DNA from: JAUVDZ01 sp964346325
GTDB taxonomy: Bacteria > Patescibacteriota > Gracilibacteria > UBA1369 > PNNO01
Length of the DNA: 28,388 nt
Assembly: GCA_964346325.1 (NCBI GenBank)
Contig: CAYFUK010000010.1
Location: forward strand, 1-28,388
Reading direction: 5' to 3'
The notes beneath the pieces were generated by a model. That model made no database searches, had not been told where the DNA came from, and was given only the letters and a program-made list of their open reading frames with translations. Made by a program: the position numbers and the translations under genes. Shown here piece after piece: positions 1 through 5,637 of the stretch. The first letter of the stretch is position 1, and every line of letters starts with the position of its first letter.

Positions 1-998
1 GAGATTGTGAAGACGATCCGGGTAATCCTAATGCTAGCAACATCGACAACAGCAACTATAATCCAGCAACCGGCATTTGCACCACCCTGGTCGATCCTCC
101 GCTCGACCCCTGCGGAGCAACCACAAGCGGCAACGGATACTACTGCGGCAGCAACAGTGAGCTATTGGATTATCAGGGGAATCCCGATGATCTTGTGCTA
201 TGCGAAGAGGGCAATACTGTTTCAGTTCAATCGTGCGCCTTGGAGTGCGTTCCTATGCCTTCCGGGCAAAACGACGAATGCGAACAGGCCTGCACGCCCG
301 TCTGCTCAACCGGTGAAACAAGATGCAGCGGCAACAATGTTGAAATTTGCGCACCGGACCGATGCAGCTTTAGCTACGACCACACCTGCGGAAGCAACCA
401 GACCTGTTTGAATGGCCAATGTATAACACAGTCCGACCCTCCGCCTACGATAAACAGTGTGTCCTGCACCGACACAATGCGGGGTGAGAGCGCTACCTGC
501 ACGATTTACGGCAACAACTTCGACTGTGGTGGCGATGCAAATACCTATATCGCAGGTTTTTTTAGCGGAAATGTTCCCTGCACTTCAACACAAATCGTAA
601 TCAGCGGAACATGGATTTGCAACCAGCAATTAGGACCCAAACAGGTAAGCCATCGCAACCCCGACAACCGGCGGGATGACACCTATAACCTTGTCGAATT
701 ACTGATGGGCGAACTGCAAATCACTTCAGTGTGGCAGCAAACCGTTCACCAGGGCGACACCGGAGTGGACATGGGTGCAAACGGCTGCAACTTCGGACAA
801 GAGGTGGTTTTTTACACAGGAGGAATTGATCCGGGCAATACAGTACATTTGCAGTCGGAAGACCAGGTTCTTGCAACAGGAAATGTTGTAGGCACTGTTA
901 ATGATTCACCCACGGACGTCTGCATTGCTAAATTTCCAAACGCGACCGATACATTCGACAAAAAATGTTGGTATGGTTACATCGATATCCTCCCTTAG
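1..998 (+). CDS. Cysteine-rich exported/surface protein, 3' part only
   Basis: The frame is already open at base 3 and runs to TAG at 996-998, about 331 codons, so the true start lies outside the window. The ATG at 165 is internal. The visible part is rich in Cys, Asn, Gly and Thr. A block of roughly residues 90-135 has regularly spaced cysteines (CTPVCSTGETRCSGNN, then CGSNQTCLNGQC), the look of disulfide-bonded extracellular modules. It is followed by a stretch beginning PPTINSVSC with GNNF, which resembles an IPT/TIG-like beta-sandwich; that assignment is tentative. No catalytic motif is visible. Base composition is clearly richer in G and C than the genes downstream. A strong terminator follows directly. 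Function unknown; export is inferred from the cysteine pattern because the N-terminus is missing. Confidence 0.75.
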   Translation, partial: DCEDDPGNPNASNIDNSNYNPATGICTTLVDPPLDPCGATTSGNGYYCGSNSELLDYQGNPDDLVLCEEGNTVSVQSCALECVPMPSGQNDECEQACTPVCSTGETRCSGNNVEICAPDRCSFSYDHTCGSNQTCLNGQCITQSDPPPTINSVSCTDTMRGESATCTIYGNNFDCGGDANTYIAGFFSGNVPCTSTQIVISGTWICNQQLGPKQVSHRNPDNRRDDTYNLVELLMGELQITSVWQQTVHQGDTGVDMGANGCNFGQEVVFYTGGIDPGNTVHLQSEDQVLATGNVVGTVNDSPTDVCIAKFPNATDTFDKKCWYGYIDILP

Positions 999-1026
999 GT
1001 TGAAAGCTGTTGTTTAAACCCCCGGC

Positions 1027-1062
1027 CCCCGGCTTTCCATTGTGAAAGTCGGGGCTTTTTTT
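1027..1062 (+). terminator. Intrinsic terminator of the cysteine-rich protein gene
   Basis: A 10-bp stem pairs CCCCGGCTTT (1027-1036) with AAAGTCGGGG (1045-1054), with one G-U pair and an 8-nt loop. It is followed by C and seven T (1056-1062). It lies 29 bp after the stop codon. Confidence 0.9.
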
Positions 1063-1076
1063 ATGCTCGAAATTTA

Positions 1077-1165
1077 CTGTTGTTGAAAGTTATACAACAG
1101 CAAATGCTTGCTAAAAAATACTTGAATCGTGTTTGCTCTCCAAAAAAGTCATTTTAAAAATGGAG
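1077..1165. repeat. Two inverted repeats upstream of the lipoprotein promoter
   Basis: CTGTTGT (1077-1083) and ACAACAG (1094-1100) form a perfect 7-bp inverted repeat with a 10-nt centre. CTCCA (1138-1142) and TGGAG (1161-1165) flank a second dyad, CATTTT (1150-1155) and AAAATG (1157-1162). Both lie between the preceding terminator and the promoter at 1181. They could be operator sites, but no protein can be assigned. Confidence 0.4.
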
Positions 1166-1180
1166 TGGTAAACGTGTTCT

Positions 1181-1210
1181 TTGACAACACGGTTTTCAAC
1201 CGAGTAATAT
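1181..1210 (+). promoter_or_regulatory. Sigma70-type promoter of the lipoprotein gene
   Basis: A perfect -35 TTGACA (1181-1186), an 18-nt spacer and a -10-like TAATAT (1205-1210). The start site would fall near 1217, giving a leader of about 20 nt that carries the Shine-Dalgarno sequence at 1226-1232. Confidence 0.7.
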
Positions 1211-1225
1211 AAAAAACAAGAAGCA

Positions 1226-1232
1226 AAGGAGG
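1226..1232 (+). promoter_or_regulatory. Strong Shine-Dalgarno sequence
   Basis: AAAGGAGG-like sequence (AAGGAGG) five bases before the ATG at 1238. It decides for that start over the in-frame ATG at 1262. It stands out because nearly all other genes in the window lack such a site. Confidence 0.75.
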
Positions 1233-1237
1233 AAAAA

Positions 1238-1774
1238 ATGCTTCACGTAACAAACAACACTATGAAGAAATCCGCACTTACCATATTGGTATTGCTGATC
1301 CTGTCAACAATAGGATGCGGCGATGCCTACAAAGCAGATTCCAACAACAATATTCCTGATGAAAATACACCCTGCCCAGAGAATGCCTCATGTCAGATCT
1401 TACCTGATAATTCAATCCTCATTAATTACAATGAAGAAGTAGAGTTAAACGAGGCAATCGAAAAACTTCCATCAGGGTACGGTATTATCAGAATGACCGC
1501 AGTAGAAAATGAACATTTTTTTACTGCTGCTTTCCCTGAATCTACCCTCGACATTAACCTACTAATTGACGAATATCAAGATGCTAGGAACCAAAATCTG
1601 GACGAACTAATAAGCATCCAAAATGACTCAATGAAAAGGTTAAATCAAGAAGATACGCCTGATGAAACCTATCTCAATTCAATCCAAACTGGAATTGACA
1701 AACTAAACTCGATTAAAACAACTGCTGTTACACCAACTCTTAAGATTAAAGAGTTGCTGGTGAAGGAGATCTAA
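1238..1774 (+). CDS. Small secreted lipoprotein, function unknown
   Basis: The protein has 178 residues with a type II signal peptide: basic residues at 10-11, a hydrophobic run at about 13-25 (ALTILVLLILSTI) and a lipobox-like TIGC with Cys27 as the predicted lipidated residue. The mature part is acidic and Asn-rich, with two further cysteines (CPENASC, about 45-51) and a helical C-terminal half. The N-terminal extension before MKKS is unusual, but the strong Shine-Dalgarno sequence sits in front of the upstream ATG; starting at 1262 would give a more typical signal peptide. It is a single-gene unit with its own promoter and terminator. I recognise no family. Confidence 0.8.
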   Translation: MLHVTNNTMKKSALTILVLLILSTIGCGDAYKADSNNNIPDENTPCPENASCQILPDNSILINYNEEVELNEAIEKLPSGYGIIRMTAVENEHFFTAAFPESTLDINLLIDEYQDARNQNLDELISIQNDSMKRLNQEDTPDETYLNSIQTGIDKLNSIKTTAVTPTLKIKELLVKEI

Positions 1775-1823
1775 ATGCATTGCAAAGTTATGTGTAGATT
1801 GAAAACCATGTTGTTAATATTCG

Positions 1824-1861
1824 TCCCGGCTTAAGTTCTATGCTTAAGTCGGGGTTTTTTC
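1824..1861 (+). terminator. Intrinsic terminator of the lipoprotein gene
   Basis: An 11-bp stem pairs CCCGGCTTAAG (1825-1835) with CTTAAGTCGGG (1843-1853), with one G-U pair and a 7-nt loop, followed by T6. Its core closely resembles the terminator at 1027-1062. Confidence 0.9.
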
Positions 1862-1883
1862 TATCTGAAACCACAACGCCATA

Positions 1884-1912
1884 TTTACTTTTAGCTAAAA
1901 ATATGGCATAAT
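1884..1912 (+). promoter_or_regulatory. Probable extended -10 promoter of the PP2C gene
   Basis: TTTACT (1884-1889), a 17-nt spacer and CATAAT (1907-1912), with TG at 1904-1905 giving an extended -10. The start site would be near 1919, about 19 nt before the ATG. Confidence 0.55.
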
Positions 1913-1937
1913 ATTAATATAAAAATAAAAAACAAAA

Positions 1938-2960
1938 ATGGCTAATAATGCTCATAATCGCAAAGAGCACAAAGAGTCGGTTAATAAATTGATTGAAGAA
2001 GAACTTCCCATAGATGAAGAGCCTTTAACGCAAACATCAGAAACCATTCAAGAAGCCGTAAAACAACTTATTCCGGATCATTACACATACGGCTTAAAAG
2101 ACAGTGAACTCAAAAAGCCTTATAGTAAATTAGATGCATTGCCGAATAAAATGTATGCATACAGCGGAAATGAAGACGGCGAACTGGATATAGTGCTTGA
2201 ACAGGCTCTCGCATCGGGCTCAACATCAAAAAGTAAATGGAAACACCGTAATGAAGACGGAATATTCCTGGACGCCGATTCGCAAACAGCCATGATAACC
2301 GATGGTGTCGGCTCAACCTCTCACAGTGAAATAGCCTCAAATGTTGCAATTCACACAATGGCGCAAATACTAAATAACAGTAAAAAACAAGGCACTCCGC
2401 CTTTGCCCCTTTCCGAATTTCCAAAAAAGCTGAACAGGGCCGTATTGGATTATCAAAAAAACAACAAAGAATCGAACACGGCATCTACTTTGGTTGCAGC
2501 GCGAATAAAGCCTGACCAAAAAGTGGAATTTGTGAATGCGGGTGATAGCCGGGCCATACTAATTAGGGGGGATAAAATCGTTTGGCAAAATACCGAAGAC
2601 AATGTAAAAGAATTTTTGAGAAAAAGATACAATCTTAAATCGGATGAAGAGGTGGAAAATTTTGCCAAAGATTATCCGGAATTGAAACTGGATTCCATTA
2701 CGCAGTGTCTCGGGATGGAGGTAGACCCTGATTACCACACACAACAGGGTAAAAGCGGTGATATTGTTTTGCTTTGCAGCGACGGATTAACAGATACTAT
2801 GAAGCCCGAAGAAATTGCTGAATTTATCGCGGACAAAAAGAAAGAAGGCATGGGGCTGAATAATATCCGCAAAGAATTACATGAAAATATAATAAATCAA
2901 TGGAATTCAAACAAAGGAAAACCGGACAATCTCACGTTTATGCTTCTGGAATTAAATTAA
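1938..2960 (+). CDS. PP2C-family serine/threonine protein phosphatase
   Basis: PP2C (PPM) phosphatases remove phosphate from Ser/Thr with two metal ions held by aspartates. The motifs appear in order: RNEDG at 104-108, DGVGS at 122-126 (the DGMGG position), TASTLVAA at 181-188, NAGDSRA at 200-206, CSDGLTD at 280-286 and PDNLTF at 329-334. The metal-binding aspartates are therefore present, so it should be active. The first roughly 95 residues are acidic, polar and outside the catalytic domain. There is no signal peptide or membrane segment, so it is probably cytosolic. No kinase is nearby. There is no Shine-Dalgarno sequence; the ATG follows an A-rich leader. The promoter of the next unit begins three bases after its stop codon. 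Confidence 0.88.
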   Translation: MANNAHNRKEHKESVNKLIEEELPIDEEPLTQTSETIQEAVKQLIPDHYTYGLKDSELKKPYSKLDALPNKMYAYSGNEDGELDIVLEQALASGSTSKSKWKHRNEDGIFLDADSQTAMITDGVGSTSHSEIASNVAIHTMAQILNNSKKQGTPPLPLSEFPKKLNRAVLDYQKNNKESNTASTLVAARIKPDQKVEFVNAGDSRAILIRGDKIVWQNTEDNVKEFLRKRYNLKSDEEVENFAKDYPELKLDSITQCLGMEVDPDYHTQQGKSGDIVLLCSDGLTDTMKPEEIAEFIADKKKEGMGLNNIRKELHENIINQWNSNKGKPDNLTFMLLELN

Positions 2961-2962
2961 AT

Positions 2963-2991
2963 TTGACAAAACCCAGAATGAATATTATTAT
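2963..2991 (+). promoter_or_regulatory. Sigma70-type promoter of the hydrogenase transcript
   Basis: TTGACA (2963-2968), a 17-nt spacer and TATTAT (2986-2991). It lies just after the PP2C stop and upstream of the unknown gene at 3024. The close spacing of the next three genes suggests it drives them all. Confidence 0.75.
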
Positions 2992-3023
2992 AAATTACCT
3001 TTATTTACTAAAAGGTCATTTAA

Positions 3024-3410
3024 ATGGTTCCGGAATCAAACTGTGATAATCCAAATGAAACCAAAAGGCTTGCAACTCAAGCGGACCGGCTTGAAGTTAT
3101 CACACGTTTTATTTTAAGGGATGTTGCTAAAAGCTATCCGGAACTGCTTGACGGCAAAAAAATAATTCAATTCGCCGGAGAAAAAGAAGAAAAAAGAATC
3201 ACAAGGCTGGCTGAACATATCTGTTTATGTTTATTTCAGGCAATTCATCCAAAAACAGATTCAATACACGGCTCTATGCAATCGGTAAGAAACAGATTTA
3301 ATGCGGATTTCAAAGAAACGGAACTGAATAACCGGATTATCGATTCAATCATACCCGATCCTGATTTATATATGCTCGCGGACGAATACGTAAAATGGAA
3401 TATATCTTGA
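3024..3410 (+). CDS. Unknown small protein heading the hydrogenase operon
   Basis: The protein has 128 residues, is mostly helical and charged, with no membrane segment or signal peptide. Cysteines are at residue 7 and in a CLC pair near residue 70 (HICLCLFQAIH). The last part contains a DPDLYMLADEY segment. I do not recognise a family. A strong promoter precedes it and the hydrogenase small subunit starts 32 bp after its TGA stop, so it is probably co-transcribed and might serve hydrogenase assembly or control. That role is inferred from position only. It is unlikely to be a chance frame, since it fills the gap between a promoter and an operon. Confidence 0.65.
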   Translation: MVPESNCDNPNETKRLATQADRLEVITRFILRDVAKSYPELLDGKKIIQFAGEKEEKRITRLAEHICLCLFQAIHPKTDSIHGSMQSVRNRFNADFKETELNNRIIDSIIPDPDLYMLADEYVKWNIS

Positions 3411-3422
3411 ACCGAGGCCAAC

Positions 3423-3440
3423 ACCACTGTATTATGTGGT
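3423..3440 (+). promoter_or_regulatory. Small hairpin touching the hydrogenase small-subunit start
   Basis: ACCAC (3423-3427) pairs with GTGGT (3436-3440) around an 8-nt loop, ending two bases before the ATG at 3443. It could modulate initiation of this gene, which lacks a Shine-Dalgarno sequence. Five base pairs is short, so chance is possible. Confidence 0.35.
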
Positions 3441-3442
3441 AG

Positions 3443-3970
3443 ATGTCTGAACAAAAAAAACTCAAAATAGGATGGTTTACATTTACATGTTGTGAAGATT
3501 CAACAATTATGTTCACTGAAATGCTGAATGATCACCTTTTGGCATGGAAAAAGATTCTGGAATTCAGATATTTTAATGTTATTAAAAGTAAAAACGAACT
3601 CAGTGACATTGATGTTGCTTTTGTTGAAGGCGCAATTTGTACCGACCGTGACAAAGAAAAACTTAAAAAAATACGCGATGTTTCAAAACATGTTGTTGCT
3701 ATCGGATCATGCGCCGTTACAGGCAAACCGACAGGTAACCGCAATGATTTCAGCGATAAGTTGAAAGAAGAAATATCCCCTTATTTAAAACAATTCCACC
3801 AAAACGATACCGTACTTGCTTTGCACGAAGTTGTGGAAGTTGATGATAAAGTGCCGGGTTGTCCGATGGTGGAAGCAAAATTTGTTGAAGCAATGGATAA
3901 ATATCTGCATAAATTTGAAATAATTCCCGAGGACAAATCAATTTTAAATTACAAAAATGCATCAAATTAA
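3443..3970 (+). CDS. [NiFe]-hydrogenase small (FeS) subunit, short form
   Basis: This subunit carries electrons between the NiFe site of its partner and an outside carrier. At 175 residues it holds only the flavodoxin-like domain that binds the proximal [4Fe-4S] cluster. Candidate ligands are Cys16 and Cys17 (FTCCEDS), Cys90 (GSCAVTG) and Cys140 (PGCPM). Adjacent Cys16-Cys17 resembles the tandem cysteines of complex I subunit NuoB rather than the CxxC usual in hydrogenase small subunits. There is no extra ferredoxin domain and no Tat signal, so the enzyme is probably cytosolic. Its 3' end overlaps the large-subunit gene by 14 bp, typical of coupled translation. The family (NADH-ubiquinone oxidoreductase 20 kDa-like) is confident; the subgroup is not. 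Confidence 0.85.
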   Translation: MSEQKKLKIGWFTFTCCEDSTIMFTEMLNDHLLAWKKILEFRYFNVIKSKNELSDIDVAFVEGAICTDRDKEKLKKIRDVSKHVVAIGSCAVTGKPTGNRNDFSDKLKEEISPYLKQFHQNDTVLALHEVVEVDDKVPGCPMVEAKFVEAMDKYLHKFEIIPEDKSILNYKNASN

Positions 3971-5264
3971 TATAAATATCGAAAGTTTATCCAAAATCGA
4001 AGGTCATCTGGACATGGATGTTGTTATAGAGGACGGCAAAATAACAGATGTTAAGTTTATGATAATGGAAAACAAAAGGTTTTTTGAAAAAATGATAATG
4101 GGAAAGTCGTTCAAACAGGTACCCCAGCTTTTATCGCGCATATGCGGTACATGTTCTATAGCGCACCTACTGGCTGCAATCGAAGCCATTGAAAACGCAT
4201 TTGACTTTAAACCTTCGGAACAAACAACAATTTTAAGAAAACTGCTTACTTACGGATTGATGATTCGTGATCATGCTCTTCATCTGTACATTTTTACTTT
4301 ACCGGATATTATCGGCAAAGATTCGATTCTGGATTTTAATGAAAATGATGAAACGGAAAACCGTTTGCTTCATGATATGTTTGATTTAAAAAGAGCGGGT
4401 AATAATCTTTCAACCGTAATAGGTGGAAGGGCCGTGCATGCCCCTACTCCGATGCCGGGTGGCTTTGCAAAACTGCCGACCGAAGAGCAAATTAAAAAAC
4501 TCATAGAAGAATTAAAAAACGTTAGAGACAAAATCTTCCTTGCAATGGATATTTTTGATAAATCCGAATTCACCTTAAAACGCGACACTCAATTTGTTTC
4601 TTTAAAAACCGATGATTTCAGCTTTCTTGAAGGGCCCGCTTTATGCAATGAAGCCGGTTTTTGTGTACCTGAAGAACACTTTAGAGATCAATTAAAAGAA
4701 GTGGTTATTCCTCATTCAAGTGCTCTTGGTTATACATTGCAGGGCGATGAATATATGGTCGGGGCCCTGGCCCGTATGAATGTAAACAGAGATGCCTTAC
4801 ATGAAAAAACAAAAAAAGATGCGAAAAAATACATTGCAAAATTCCCTTCCGTCGATGTTTATCATAATAATCTTGCTCAGGCAATCGAAGTGCTTCATTC
4901 AATAGACCACTCTTTGGAAATTCTTGAAAATATCAAACTTGAAGAACCTGCGAGAGAAGACATCAAACCAAAAACAGCAGACGGAATTGGTGTGATAGAA
5001 GCGCCAAGAGGAACTTTATACCATTATATTAAATTTGATGAAGAAGGAATTGTAAAAGATGCCGAAGTTGTTGTGCCTACCGCGCAAAATCAAATCAATA
5101 TTGAAAACGATATAAAACACCTTGTTCAGACTTATATTGATAAAGACGGCGATAAAATCGACCGCGACCACGTAAAATTTGAAATAGAAAAACTCATAAG
5201 AGCGTATGATCCGTGTATGAGCTGCGCAACTCACTTTTTAAAACTCAACTGGAAATTTAAATAA
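3957..5264 (+). CDS. [NiFe]-hydrogenase large (catalytic) subunit
   Basis: It catalyses reversible H2 oxidation at a NiFe(CN)2CO centre. The L1 motif is RICGTCSIAH (Cys63, Cys66, His70) and the L2 motif is DPCMSCATH (Cys420, Cys423, His426), so all four nickel-binding cysteines are present. Glu15 in KIEGH fits the conserved metal-site Glu. Nine residues follow His426, the expected C-terminal tail cut off after nickel insertion. The YDPCxSCATH ending and 435-residue length fit cytosolic group 3-type enzymes, but the NAD(P)- or F420-binding partners of that group are absent here. It overlaps the small subunit upstream, and its 3' end overlaps the convergent protease gene by 8 bp. Confidence 0.9.
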   Translation: MHQININIESLSKIEGHLDMDVVIEDGKITDVKFMIMENKRFFEKMIMGKSFKQVPQLLSRICGTCSIAHLLAAIEAIENAFDFKPSEQTTILRKLLTYGLMIRDHALHLYIFTLPDIIGKDSILDFNENDETENRLLHDMFDLKRAGNNLSTVIGGRAVHAPTPMPGGFAKLPTEEQIKKLIEELKNVRDKIFLAMDIFDKSEFTLKRDTQFVSLKTDDFSFLEGPALCNEAGFCVPEEHFRDQLKEVVIPHSSALGYTLQGDEYMVGALARMNVNRDALHEKTKKDAKKYIAKFPSVDVYHNNLAQAIEVLHSIDHSLEILENIKLEEPAREDIKPKTADGIGVIEAPRGTLYHYIKFDEEGIVKDAEVVVPTAQNQINIENDIKHLVQTYIDKDGDKIDRDHVKFEIEKLIRAYDPCMSCATHFLKLNWKFK

Positions 5265-5637
5265 TTGATTTCACGATTTCTATAACAGATTCGTAATCCT
5301 TAATTGTAAAGCCGGAAGGAATACCTATTATTTTAATTGTTTCAAACATCCTGAGTTTTTTATAAAGCTTTAAACTCCACCCAAGGTCAAAATCATGCAT
5401 CGAGTATGTTTTTTGTGATGAAAACTGATCAATATCTGTAAATATTCGCGGTTTATCAATACCTTCAACAGTATCTATAATTATAATATCTTTAGTGTCC
5501 CGAGGAAGGTCTTCCGTTGGATCATATTCCCGGAATTCGATTTTCGGAAATTGTTTCTCCAATTCCGGTTTAAGCTTTATAGGAAGCGAATCTTCTTCGA
5601 CTAAAAGGTTGCCGACCAGGTAGATTGTTTTTTTCAT
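5257..5637 (-). CDS. Hydrogenase maturation endopeptidase (HyaD/HybD family)
   Basis: This protease trims the C-terminal tail of the large subunit once nickel is bound. It has 126 residues. The N-terminal VGNLLVEED corresponds to the family GNxLxxDD segment, with an acidic ligand at 14-16; Asp55 (IIIDTVEG) and His81 (SMHDFDL) match the other two nickel-sensing positions of HybD. It is encoded opposite its presumed substrate, with overlapping 3' ends. Its ATG shares one base with the stop of the upstream ATPase gene (TAATG), so it is translated from the ATPase transcript. It is the only hydrogenase accessory gene in the window; no hypA-F is seen. Confidence 0.82.
   Translation of the reverse strand: MKKTIYLVGNLLVEEDSLPIKLKPELEKQFPKIEFREYDPTEDLPRDTKDIIIIDTVEGIDKPRIFTDIDQFSSQKTYSMHDFDLGWSLKLYKKLRMFETIKIIGIPSGFTIKDYESVIEIVKSII

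Noticed and set aside
7..411. 134-codon frame with a signal-peptide-like start
   Set aside because: It lies out of frame inside the cysteine-rich gene, whose own frame is open from base 3 to 998 and has coherent cysteine modules.
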